Part shown: positions 8,396 through 15,992 of the stretch, one piece after another
How positions within the stretch are numbered: position 1 is the first letter of the stretch
Layout of the letters: each line of letters opens with the position of its first letter
Source of the DNA: Hallerella sp963652365
Lineage (GTDB): Bacteria; Fibrobacterota; Fibrobacteria; Fibrobacterales; Fibrobacteraceae
Length of the DNA stretch: 36,199 nucleotides
NCBI GenBank assembly: GCA_963652365.1
Contig: CAVJTH010000026.1
Span: forward strand, 1 to 36,199
Direction of reading: 5' to 3'
Notes under the pieces: model-generated
What the model was told of the DNA's origin: nothing
What the model saw: the letters and a program-made list of their open reading frames with translations, nothing else
Databases searched by the model: none
Position numbers and translations under genes: made by a program

Positions 8396-8437
8396 AAGAT
8401 ACACCCTTTACAAGTCGTTAAAATTTGTTTTACAAAT
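8396..8437 (-). promoter_or_regulatory. Candidate promoter and palindrome for the Ser-rich lipoprotein gene
   Basis: On the minus strand TATCTT (8396-8401) is a possible -10. A perfect inverted repeat, ATTTGT (8423-8428) and ACAAAT (8432-8437) with a 3-nt centre, lies upstream. Its centre is about 41 nt before the inferred transcription start, where activators often overlap the -35 position. Both calls are by eye. Confidence 0.35.
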
Positions 8438-8484
8438 CTCGCAAAAGAATTTTTTCTGCATTTCGAGCGACGCCTTGCATTTTC

Positions 8485-8490
8485 TATATT
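8485..8490 (+). promoter_or_regulatory. Candidate -10 box of the kinase gene (possibly leaderless)
   Basis: TATATT ends only 8 nt before the ATG at 8499, and no ribosome binding site is visible between them. Transcription would then start at or beside the start codon. Confidence 0.4.
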
Positions 8491-8498
8491 TTTCCGAT

Positions 8499-9548
8499 AT
8501 GGCAACGGACGAAACCAAGACCCAAGACGGGACCAAGACGGGCACGAGAAAGCGTGCGAAACCGACAAAGATCGGCGGATACCAGCCGATAAGGAAAATC
8601 GGACAAGGCGCGATGGGAGACATCTGGCTTTGCGAAGATCCGTCGCTGTGCCGTCCGGTGGTCGTCAAGCAGATGCTGCCGAGCCTGCGGGGATACGACG
8701 ATCTCGTCCAGCGTTTTAAACGGGAATGCGTGCTGCTTTCCAACCTGCACCATCCGAACATCGTGCACCCCTACGCGCTCTGGCAGGAACGCACCGGAAA
8801 GCTCGCCCTCGCGATGGAATATGTCGATGGAAAGAACTTTCGGGAAATTCTCGACGTGCAAAGCCGCCCGCCGATCTGGGTGACGCTCTATCTTGTCCAC
8901 GAAATCCTGCAGACATTAATTTGTGTACACGCGAACCAGATTATCCACCGCGACCTGAAGCCGTCGAACATGATGGTCGAAAAGAACGGGCGCGTTCGAC
9001 TCCTGGACTTTGGAATCGCGCGAGACGCCAATCCGGGGCAGGACATGACGCTTCCGGGAAGCGTTCTCGGAACCGCGGCCTACATGAGTCCCGAACAGGT
9101 CAAGGGATTTACCGTCACCTACGCGTCGGACATTTTCAGCCTGGGAATCATCGCCTGCGAAATGGTCATGGGAAAGAACCCTTTCCGCGGCGAATCGATG
9201 GAGCTCACGTCGCAGTATATCTTGAACCTGAAGCTGAAAGCGAACAATTTTCCCCCGGGAACGCCCTACCGCCTGCGCCGCTGGATCTTGAAATGCCTCG
9301 AAAAGAAGCCGCAGGACCGCTTTCGCTCGACAAAGGAAGCGGCGGATTCCCTTGCGCAGATCATGGACGGTTACCCGCGACAGCTCGACATTCCCCTGCG
9401 CGAATGGCTCGCGGCGACGATGCGGAACGAGCCGCTGCCGGAACTTCCCCGAAATTCCCGAATGACGGTTTTCAAGATAGGAATCGGGCTGGGAGCCTTT
9501 GCCGGAGCCCTTCTCGCCACATTCATCACGGCCCTCGTCTGCCGCTAG
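8499..9548 (+). CDS. Tail-anchored Hanks-type Ser/Thr protein kinase
   Basis: The 349-residue protein has a basic N-terminal tail and a complete kinase domain. Visible elements are the glycine loop GQGAMG (35-40), Lys57, helix-C Glu76, HRDLKPSN (150-157), DFG (170-172), SPEQ (197-200) and Asp211. It should phosphorylate Ser/Thr residues. A single transmembrane helix at about 324-347 ends two residues before the C-terminus, so there is no extracellular sensor such as PASTA repeats, and the kinase would face the cytosol. ATG 8499 is chosen over the upstream in-frame TTG at 8475, which overlaps the likely promoter. The CvpA-family gene begins 9 nt later and is probably co-transcribed. No phosphatase gene is nearby. 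Substrates are unknown. Confidence 0.92.
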   Translation: MATDETKTQDGTKTGTRKRAKPTKIGGYQPIRKIGQGAMGDIWLCEDPSLCRPVVVKQMLPSLRGYDDLVQRFKRECVLLSNLHHPNIVHPYALWQERTGKLALAMEYVDGKNFREILDVQSRPPIWVTLYLVHEILQTLICVHANQIIHRDLKPSNMMVEKNGRVRLLDFGIARDANPGQDMTLPGSVLGTAAYMSPEQVKGFTVTYASDIFSLGIIACEMVMGKNPFRGESMELTSQYILNLKLKANNFPPGTPYRLRRWILKCLEKKPQDRFRSTKEAADSLAQIMDGYPRQLDIPLREWLAATMRNEPLPELPRNSRMTVFKIGIGLGAFAGALLATFITALVCR

Positions 9549-9557
9549 GCGAACAGC

Positions 9558-10181
9558 ATGGAAGCGAACTGGATAGACATTTTTTGCGGATCGGTCCTGC
9601 TGGTTCTCACGGGGTTAGGCATTTACTTTGGGATAGCGAAGACGATCGTGCATCTGGTCGCCTGGCTAGGAGGTGCGCTCGGAGTCATCTACGCGCCTGA
9701 ATTCTTCGGGCCGTTCCTGGAAAGCAACTTCGAGTTTTCCGAAACGGCGACGATCATCCTGTCGCGGGTTCTCGGGTTTCTCTTGCCGTTTCTCGCGCTC
9801 CGGATTCTCGGACATTTTATCAACAAGGCCATCAAGCGGCATTTTTCGCTTTCGAACGCGCTCGCCGGAGGGATTCTCGGATTCGTGAAAGGGCTCGTTC
9901 CGTGCCTGGTCCTGCTTTCGACGCTCCATCTGCTTCCGCTCGCGGGAGATCTCGAAAAGACGCGCGACAGCTCCGTTTCTTACGCGGCCTACGCCCGCAT
10001 TCTCGAAAGTTCCGGCGCCGCGGAAAAAATCCAGAACGCCCAGGATTCCCTGCAAAGCCGCATTTCGGACAAAGTGAACGAGACGCTCGACAGTGCGAAG
10101 ACCCGCGCCCGAAAATCCGCGGAAAAGGCCGTTCGCGAAACGGTCGAAGAGGCGATTCAGAAAAGGCAGTCCGAACGATAG
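9558..10181 (+). CDS. CvpA-family inner-membrane protein
   Basis: The 207-residue protein has four predicted membrane helices at about 6-27, 30-48, 66-90 and 101-127, then a charged, helical cytosolic tail. A short WIDIF segment opens the protein, and N100-ALAGGILGFVKGLVP matches the family signature of Asn followed by a GGxxGxxKG turn. CvpA proteins are linked to colicin V production, envelope stress and purF-region phenotypes in other bacteria; their biochemical role is unsettled. The tail from about 150 is rich in Lys, Arg, Glu and Ser/Thr and could be a target of the kinase encoded upstream, which is speculation. A GACGG-TTCG-CCGTC hairpin at 10186-10199 follows the stop. Confidence 0.82.
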   Translation: MEANWIDIFCGSVLLVLTGLGIYFGIAKTIVHLVAWLGGALGVIYAPEFFGPFLESNFEFSETATIILSRVLGFLLPFLALRILGHFINKAIKRHFSLSNALAGGILGFVKGLVPCLVLLSTLHLLPLAGDLEKTRDSSVSYAAYARILESSGAAEKIQNAQDSLQSRISDKVNETLDSAKTRARKSAEKAVRETVEEAIQKRQSER

Positions 10182-10206
10182 TCCAGACGGTTCGCCGTCC
10201 GAGTTC

Positions 10207-10243
10207 AAAAAAGGCAAAGGGACGCGGAATGCATCCCTTTGCC
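10207..10243 (-). terminator. Intrinsic terminator after the PL11 gene
   Basis: A perfect 10-bp stem (GGCAAAGGGA at 10213-10222 with TCCCTTTGCC at 10234-10243) is followed on the minus strand by six T residues at 10212-10207. It lies 26 nt past the PL11 stop. In the plus direction it may weakly stop cvpA transcripts too. Confidence 0.85.
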
Positions 10244-10268
10244 CCTGATTGTGTTGTGTGGAGAGAGG

Positions 10269-13052
10269 TCAGTCGAGCTTGTTCGCGAAAGTCCGGGCGA
10301 GAATCCTTGCCCCCGAAGAGAGCGTGAGAACGTATCGGCCCGCGGGGAGGGCATTCCATTCCGCCGACAGGGAGCCTTCTCTTTCGACCGAAACGTTCAG
10401 AAGCCTTTTGCCCTTCAGGTCAAAGATGGAGAGCGCGGAGCGCACGGGCACGCGGTAGAGCACTTCGCCGCGAGAGACGGAGAGAGACGCCAAGGAGAAG
10501 GGACTTCTTTCGCCGAGTTTCGTCGTTTCGCCAGAAGATTCGCTCCAGAGCGTCACGCCGGCGACGTCAAATTCGAACGCGTCCAGGTTCGGGCCGCCGT
10601 TCGCGTCCATCGATGCAAGGCGGAGCGTGTTCTTTCCCGCGGAGAGCGTGACGGGAACCGTGACGGAATCGTAAGCGGTCCAGCCGCCCGACGCAAAATG
10701 TATCACGCCAAGCGTTTCGCCGTTCCATTCGAGAAGCATCGAGCGTTCCGCCGTGCCGCCGTTCGCAAAGCGAAGCGTGAGATTCGCGCTTCCGGAAGTT
10801 GTCGCGCCGAGCGTCCAGAGTGCGTAGCTGCTTTCGCTGTTTTCGAAATTGTAGTATCCGCCGTCGAGGAATCCCGCGTTCGTGTTTTCGAACGTGCCGA
10901 CACCGGAATCCGGAGCGGACGCATCGACCGTCGAGAGGATCTTTCCCGTGACAGACGTGGGAGCGTTTTCCACCACCCGGACGTAGCCCGAGCGCACTGC
11001 CGCATCGCCTTCGCCGCCTGTCGTCGTGACGGTGAACGCAAAGGTTCCGAGTTCCGTCGGCTTTCCCGAAAAGTGAATCTTTCCGCCTTCGAGCCTTGTC
11101 GCGATTCCGGACGGAAGCCCGCTTGCGACAGCGCCCGAACAGTGCGAATAGGCGTAGGCGAACGGAACGATCGAATCGCCGAGATAGACCGTCTGGCGAG
11201 AAGAGCCTGCGCCGTTCTTGACGAGAAGGGGCGCGTGGACTTCGCCGACGAGGACGATGTCGGGCGTGGGAACCTTGCCGGACCCGAGCCAGAACCCGAG
11301 ATGCGGCGGCTGGTTGTAGGCCGTGTTCTGCCAGGAGATGGCGAGCCTGTAGATCGGGTCGTGCATCAGCGTATAGACGCGGTGCGTCGTCGGGATCGTC
11401 GTCGTGTAAAGGAACAGGTGCGAATCGTCGTGCGTGATGACCTCTTCGCGCCAGTCGCCGAGAATGTCGGCGGAAAGGTTCGGCGTCGCCTTGGTGCTGT
11501 TGCAGGAACTGCCGTCGAGCGTGATCAGGTTCGTACTTTTCGCGGTCGAGGAATTCCACTTGCTGATCGTGACGTTGTCGAGAAGCTCGTCCAGAAGGTC
11601 GCCGTCCCAGTAGATGCGGAAGTTGTAGGCGGGTCGCGACGAGGCGAGCTGCGTTCCCTTGACGGAATAGGTGTTCCAGTTTGCCGCTGACCAGAGTTCG
11701 TATCCGCGCGAAGTGGAATCGACGTCGGCCGCGACGCCGCGCCCGTTGTCTCCCGAACTGGTTTCGCGCCAGAGGATCTTCCCGGTCGCGGCACTGTGGA
11801 TTTCGTAACCGTAAGGCTTTTCTTCGTGAACGGTCCACACTTCGAGCCCATCGACGTCCGGGTCGAGGTCGCCTAGGTGCATCGCGTCGCCATGGCCGTA
11901 GCCTACGCGGTACATGAACGTTCCATCGTGATCGATGGCGCAGTTTCCTTCGATGATTTCGTCCTTGCCGTCGTTATCGACATCGCCGGCCGCGAGATTG
12001 TGGTTCCCCTGGCCATAGCACTCCTTGCCGCTCGTCGCCGCGTTGTAATACCAGCGTTGCGTCAGGTTCGTTCCGTCCCAGTCGTAAGCGGTAACGGCCA
12101 TTCGCGTATAGTAGCCCCGCTGAAAGACCATGCTCGGCTTGACGCCGTCAAGATAGGCGTTTGTCGCCAGAAAGCGATCGACGCGATTTCCATAGGAATC
12201 GCCCCAGCTCTTTACCGTTCCGCGGGACGGGTTGTAGTTCACCGTTGCCATTTCCGCACCGGTCTGTCCATTGAAAATCGTGAGAAATTCGTTCCCGGAA
12301 AGAATGTAGCCGCTTGAATTCCGATAGTCCTTGCCGTGATCCTCGCTTGCGGCAGGGCCTTTCGAAAGATACTTTCCCGTGCCGTCCTTTGTGCCCGGAG
12401 CCGTTTTCATCGCGACTTCGGCAAATCCGTCCGAGTCGTAGTCCCCGACGAGTATCTGCGTATAATGGGCTCCCGCGCGGATGTTCACGCCGAGATCGAT
12501 TCGCCAGAGCTTTGTACCGTCGAGCTTGTAGGCGTCAACATAGACGTTTCCCGTGTAGCCTTTTTGGGAATTGTCCTTGGAATTCGACGGATCCCACTTC
12601 AGCACCAGTTCGTATTCGCCGTCGCCGTCAAGATCCCCGACCGCGATGTCGTTCGGAGAATAGGTGTAGCTTCCGCTACTGTTCGTTCCGCCGGCAGGAC
12701 GGTCCAGGTTGATGGTGAGCTTTTGGGACGACCACACCGAAACGCTTTTGTCCGCGTTCTGCTCGGTTCCGTTCAAGACAGGGCGAACTTCATAGACAGA
12801 AGACGCCGTGCCCGCGGGATCGGTGTAATTCGTCGAAGTCGCGATGGGCTCCGCGTTGACTTTCGAACCGTCGCGATAGAGGTTGAACGAGACGCTTTCC
12901 GGGTCCGTTCCGAACATTCTCCAGCTCAGATAGACGCCGCCCGAGACCTTGACGGCGACAAGTCCGCGATCCAGGCGTTCCATTTCGCGCGCCGCGCCAG
13001 AAATTCCAGCCCAGAGCAAGACGATCGATACCACAAATCCCAGTTTTTTCAT
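10269..13052 (-). CDS. PL11 rhamnogalacturonan lyase with CBM35-like and type-A sorting domains
   Basis: Signal peptide at about 1-20, then a PL11 catalytic domain to about residue 610. It opens with MERLDRGLVAVK and contains beta-propeller calcium loops: GDLDGDGEYE (139-148), GDYDSDGFAE (203-212) and GDVDNDGKDE (356-365). The family cleaves the rhamnogalacturonan-I backbone of pectin by beta-elimination. Next come an Ig-like segment (about 613-696), a CBM35-like galactose/uronate-binding module (about 703-833), and a C-terminal domain with SIFDLKGKRL and LPAGRYVLTL. That end resembles type-A secretion-system-9 sorting domains, so the 927-residue enzyme is probably exported and cell-bound. 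ATG 13052 is preferred to TTG 13058 because GGAG lies 8 nt before it. The terminator and separate promoter imply monocistronic expression. Confidence 0.93.
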   Translation of the reverse strand: MKKLGFVVSIVLLWAGISGAAREMERLDRGLVAVKVSGGVYLSWRMFGTDPESVSFNLYRDGSKVNAEPIATSTNYTDPAGTASSVYEVRPVLNGTEQNADKSVSVWSSQKLTINLDRPAGGTNSSGSYTYSPNDIAVGDLDGDGEYELVLKWDPSNSKDNSQKGYTGNVYVDAYKLDGTKLWRIDLGVNIRAGAHYTQILVGDYDSDGFAEVAMKTAPGTKDGTGKYLSKGPAASEDHGKDYRNSSGYILSGNEFLTIFNGQTGAEMATVNYNPSRGTVKSWGDSYGNRVDRFLATNAYLDGVKPSMVFQRGYYTRMAVTAYDWDGTNLTQRWYYNAATSGKECYGQGNHNLAAGDVDNDGKDEIIEGNCAIDHDGTFMYRVGYGHGDAMHLGDLDPDVDGLEVWTVHEEKPYGYEIHSAATGKILWRETSSGDNGRGVAADVDSTSRGYELWSAANWNTYSVKGTQLASSRPAYNFRIYWDGDLLDELLDNVTISKWNSSTAKSTNLITLDGSSCNSTKATPNLSADILGDWREEVITHDDSHLFLYTTTIPTTHRVYTLMHDPIYRLAISWQNTAYNQPPHLGFWLGSGKVPTPDIVLVGEVHAPLLVKNGAGSSRQTVYLGDSIVPFAYAYSHCSGAVASGLPSGIATRLEGGKIHFSGKPTELGTFAFTVTTTGGEGDAAVRSGYVRVVENAPTSVTGKILSTVDASAPDSGVGTFENTNAGFLDGGYYNFENSESSYALWTLGATTSGSANLTLRFANGGTAERSMLLEWNGETLGVIHFASGGWTAYDSVTVPVTLSAGKNTLRLASMDANGGPNLDAFEFDVAGVTLWSESSGETTKLGERSPFSLASLSVSRGEVLYRVPVRSALSIFDLKGKRLLNVSVEREGSLSAEWNALPAGRYVLTLSSGARILARTFANKLD

Positions 13053-13068
13053 CTGCAAGACTCCTAAC

Positions 13069-13092
13069 CGATAGAATCAAGATAATCTATCG
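13069..13092. promoter_or_regulatory. Inverted repeat overlapping the putative PL11 -10 box
   Basis: Arms CGATAGA (13069-13075) and TCTATCG (13086-13092) are perfect over 7 bp with a 10-nt spacer. A minus-strand TATCTT at 13079-13084 lies inside, placing a possible transcription start near 13072 and a leader of about 20 nt with GGAG. A repressor bound here would block the promoter; alternatively it is a hairpin. It is not found at the GH43 promoter. Confidence 0.4.
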
Positions 13093-13124
13093 AAAAGACG
13101 AAAGCGCACGTTCAAGGATTTTTC

Positions 13125-13140
13125 ATTGTCCAAAGACAAC
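13125..13140. promoter_or_regulatory. CRP/FNR-type palindrome upstream of the PL11 gene
   Basis: ATTGTC-CAAA-GACAAC has perfect 5-bp arms (TTGTC/GACAA) around 4 nt, the 5-4-5 layout of FNR-family boxes. The near edge is 73 nt from the PL11 ATG and 40 nt from the candidate -10. A near copy lies at the same relative place before the GH43 gene. Confidence 0.6.
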
Positions 13141-13153
13141 GGGAGCGCTTCGG

Positions 13154-15895
13154 CTAGCGCACGCGGCGACCGTTCAGCAGATACCGTTCCGAGCCGCTCT
13201 CGACAAGGACTCGCCCGCCGTCTTTCACGCCCAGGTTCGCCTCCCGCCGCCCTTTTTGCGCATTGGGCAAGACTTTTGTCGTTTTTTCCTCTCCCGCGCG
13301 ATAGACCGTCTGGACTTGCAAGAGATCGACGGCGCTCTTTTCCACGGTAAGCCCGAACGAGAGGGAATCGGTTGGCGCATTCTTCTGGAGAGCGTGATAC
13401 CGGTAAGTCTTGCCCTCTTCCGACGTCAAGGTTCCTTCGAACGCGATTGTTTCTCCATGACGGGAAATGTCCATCTTCACGAGCGCGTTCCGCATGGCTT
13501 TCGAAAAGTCCTTCCAGTCCCAGTCGTATTCGAACGAAACGTCCCCGATGGCGTCAAGCGCATAGACGTCGGCGCGGAGAAGCATCGTCTTTTCGGAAGC
13601 GACTTCCCGGATGATGAAATTGTCGTAATACGCCGCGGAATCGTTTCCGTAGTTCATCCATTCCAGATGCATCCGGAAGTCCCCCGCTGGAACCCCGTAA
13701 ACGGGCGAAAGTTCCGTATTGAACGCGGAACGATAGACTCCGCCGTCATCGATTTTCCCGACGAGAACGCGCGTTGCCGCGCTCCCGTAAGCGACCCGCG
13801 AAAGTTCCAGAAAGCTCGCGTCGCACCCCAAGTAAACCGTGTAGTCTCCGGCAGGCGTCCCCCTTGCCGAAGCCCGATACACCAGGGAATCCCCGATATA
13901 GGCGAATACATCGATCGTCTCGGCGTTTCGCCTTGCCCGAAGCGTCACTTCCGCGTTTCGGTACATTTCGCGGAAAGAGTCCCAGTCCGCCCAGCTTCCG
14001 CGGTATCCCACTTCCGAAGAGGCGAAGGTTTCGACCGAATAGGCGTCGGAGCGCAAATACCACACGCTTTCCCCGTTCTTGAAAGCCAGCACCCAGTTTT
14101 CCCAATTGTTCTTTTCCTCGGAGCGGTTCGTAAAGCGATATTCGACGACAAAGGAATCGGAAACGGAAAGCGGGAAAAAGCTGCCGTAGTCGTTCCACGC
14201 CGTCGAATAGTCCCGCTCGCCAATGACAAGAAGACTGTCGCCGACAAGGTTCCGCACCGTCATCACGTCCGTTTTCGGAACGCGATAGGCCCAAAGCGCG
14301 CGGTTCCCCGAGGAATTCATCGCCGTAAGGACCACCGTCTTTTTCGAAACGTCGTTTTCGAGCTGCACCGCGACAACGCCCGTAAAGGATGTTCCGGAAG
14401 CGGAAAGTTCCAGGAAATGCCGCCCGTCCGCGAAGTCGTATTTCCACGTGCCGCTGTAGGCTCCCGAAAGCGTTCCGTCCGCGTTCAGGGAAAGATCCCG
14501 TTCCGTGTTCACGGGCCATGTACCGTCCGCCTGCGCAAAAGGCTCGTGCAGAATCATCCGGTAGCTTCCCGCGATTTCTTCTTCGGAAAGCGCCTTTTCG
14601 GAAAGTCCGTAGCCGCGGCGATGTTCAAAGGGAAGCGCGAGAATCCAGCCATTTTTCGCCACTACGAGCTCGTGCGTTTCGACGTTGTGCCAGGCCGTTC
14701 CGTTCGTAAACTTTCGATGATAGACCAGGTAATGCCTGCCATCGTCATCGGTGAGCACCGAATTGTGCCCGTTCGCCACTTCTCCGTGGTCCAAGTCCCA
14801 AAAGTCCCATCGATAGTTTTGGATGATCGGGAAACCGTAAGTCGTATTTTTGCCGTAGTTGTAGATGTAGCTCGAAAAGATGGCGGAATTTCCGGTGACG
14901 TCCGTGTAAGGGCCGGTCGGTTTTTCGGACCGAAAGACGCGCATGCTGTATCCGCCATCCGGCGAATAGAAGCCGTAGCTGACAAAGAGATAGTAGTAGC
15001 CCTTTCCTTCCGGATCCTCGATGTATTCGACGTAAGGACCTTCGCCGCTCGCATAGTGCCCGCCCGCGATGTGGATACCCAGATACGGATCGGAGAGAAG
15101 CGAAGTCCCGGACCATTCCGCTTCGCCGTTTTTTCCGTAGCGCTGCGAATTGTCGCGAAGTCCCGTTTTCGGATCGAGCCTCAGCATGAAGATGCCGCCG
15201 GACCAGGAACCGTAAACAAGCCAGAGATTCCCATCCTGGTCGTAAAAGACATTCGGATCGATGCAGCTCACGCCGTAATCGCCCGTCCACTTGCCGGTAT
15301 TCACGCCGCCGTTGTTTGTCATGTAGCGGTTCGGAACGGTGCTTTCGCCGGTGACCTTCCTGTAGTCGGAGTTCCCGGCGCCGCTTGTCGTATTGTCCAT
15401 GCCGCCGAAGACGACCGTTCCCGCGAATTCATAGGGACCCTCGATTTTTTCGGAAACAAGCATTCCGATCGAAGAGCGCCAATCGTCGCCGTTTTCCGAA
15501 TAGTAGAGGCACCATTTCCTGAGCGACCTGTTCCAGATGATGTCGGGCGCCCAGTAATTTCCCCGTGCTTCGTCGGACGTAGAACGCTTGGCCCACGTCG
15601 CCCCTTCCGAGATGATTTTCGAGAAATCCGTGGAAAGGTTTCCATCGGCAAGATAGGTCGGTTCGAACGATGTCCAGTCGATGAGATCCTTCGAATAGGC
15701 GGCTCCGCCCTGCGTTCCGAAGAGGTAGTAATACTTGGTGCGGGATCCGGAAGCGTCCTGTTCGGGATAGGAATTTCCGTTTGCATCCCGATAGACGAGT
15801 ACGACGGACGGATCGTGAACGGCAACGGCAGCGGAAAAGGCCCGATCTGCGCAGATGACGGCAAGCGTAAAGGCGAACAGGAAAATATAGCGCAT
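13154..15895 (-). CDS. Secreted GH43 arabinanase-like enzyme with C-terminal modules
   Basis: The 913-residue protein has a signal peptide at 1-22 and a five-bladed GH43 catalytic domain to about 425. The expected acidic triad is present: Asp28 in HDPSVV (base), Asp213 in CIDPNVF, and Glu285 in GEGPYVEY (acid); His377 in NGHNSV is also family-typical. A C-terminal beta domain (about 430-560) like that of endo-1,5-alpha-arabinanases follows, then about 350 strand-rich residues, possibly two jelly-roll-like modules. The end (YLLNGRRVR) looks like the tail of a sorting domain. It likely cuts arabinan side chains of pectin. ATG 15895 is chosen because GGGAG precedes it; upstream in-frame ATGs at 15922, 15916 and 15913 lie before that site. 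The start of PL11 is 101 nt downstream of its stop. Confidence 0.9.
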   Translation of the reverse strand: MRYIFLFAFTLAVICADRAFSAAVAVHDPSVVLVYRDANGNSYPEQDASGSRTKYYYLFGTQGGAAYSKDLIDWTSFEPTYLADGNLSTDFSKIISEGATWAKRSTSDEARGNYWAPDIIWNRSLRKWCLYYSENGDDWRSSIGMLVSEKIEGPYEFAGTVVFGGMDNTTSGAGNSDYRKVTGESTVPNRYMTNNGGVNTGKWTGDYGVSCIDPNVFYDQDGNLWLVYGSWSGGIFMLRLDPKTGLRDNSQRYGKNGEAEWSGTSLLSDPYLGIHIAGGHYASGEGPYVEYIEDPEGKGYYYLFVSYGFYSPDGGYSMRVFRSEKPTGPYTDVTGNSAIFSSYIYNYGKNTTYGFPIIQNYRWDFWDLDHGEVANGHNSVLTDDDGRHYLVYHRKFTNGTAWHNVETHELVVAKNGWILALPFEHRRGYGLSEKALSEEEIAGSYRMILHEPFAQADGTWPVNTERDLSLNADGTLSGAYSGTWKYDFADGRHFLELSASGTSFTGVVAVQLENDVSKKTVVLTAMNSSGNRALWAYRVPKTDVMTVRNLVGDSLLVIGERDYSTAWNDYGSFFPLSVSDSFVVEYRFTNRSEEKNNWENWVLAFKNGESVWYLRSDAYSVETFASSEVGYRGSWADWDSFREMYRNAEVTLRARRNAETIDVFAYIGDSLVYRASARGTPAGDYTVYLGCDASFLELSRVAYGSAATRVLVGKIDDGGVYRSAFNTELSPVYGVPAGDFRMHLEWMNYGNDSAAYYDNFIIREVASEKTMLLRADVYALDAIGDVSFEYDWDWKDFSKAMRNALVKMDISRHGETIAFEGTLTSEEGKTYRYHALQKNAPTDSLSFGLTVEKSAVDLLQVQTVYRAGEEKTTKVLPNAQKGRREANLGVKDGGRVLVESGSERYLLNGRRVR

Positions 15896-15921
15896 TGTCA
15901 CTCCCAAAAGCATCATTCCCA

Positions 15922-15927
15922 AATAAA
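15922..15927 (-). promoter_or_regulatory. Candidate -10 box of the GH43 gene
   Basis: On the minus strand TTTATT lies 26 nt before the ATG and 41 nt from the palindrome at 15969-15984, nearly the same geometry as at the PL11 gene. It gives a leader of about 20 nt carrying the GGGAG ribosome site. No -35 hexamer is recognisable, as expected for an activator-dependent promoter. Confidence 0.35.
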
Positions 15928-15968
15928 GATTTCTTTTGGAAAAAAACTCCCTCCGAAAGGAAAACTCC

Positions 15969-15984
15969 GTTGTCTAGAGACAAC
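15969..15984. promoter_or_regulatory. CRP/FNR-type palindrome upstream of the GH43 gene
   Basis: GTTGTC-TAGA-GACAAC has perfect 6-bp arms. Read on the minus strand it matches the PL11 site at 13 of 16 positions. The near edge is 74 nt from the GH43 ATG, and its centre is about 61 nt before the inferred transcription start. It lies 8 nt past the stop codon of the methyltransferase gene. Confidence 0.6.
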
Positions 15985-15992
15985 ATCCGAAG

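Noticed and set aside
10186..10199. GACGG-TTCG-CCGTC hairpin as a cvpA terminator
   Set aside because: The stem is good but no T-run follows; kept only as a remark because RNA processing or mild pausing is equally possible.
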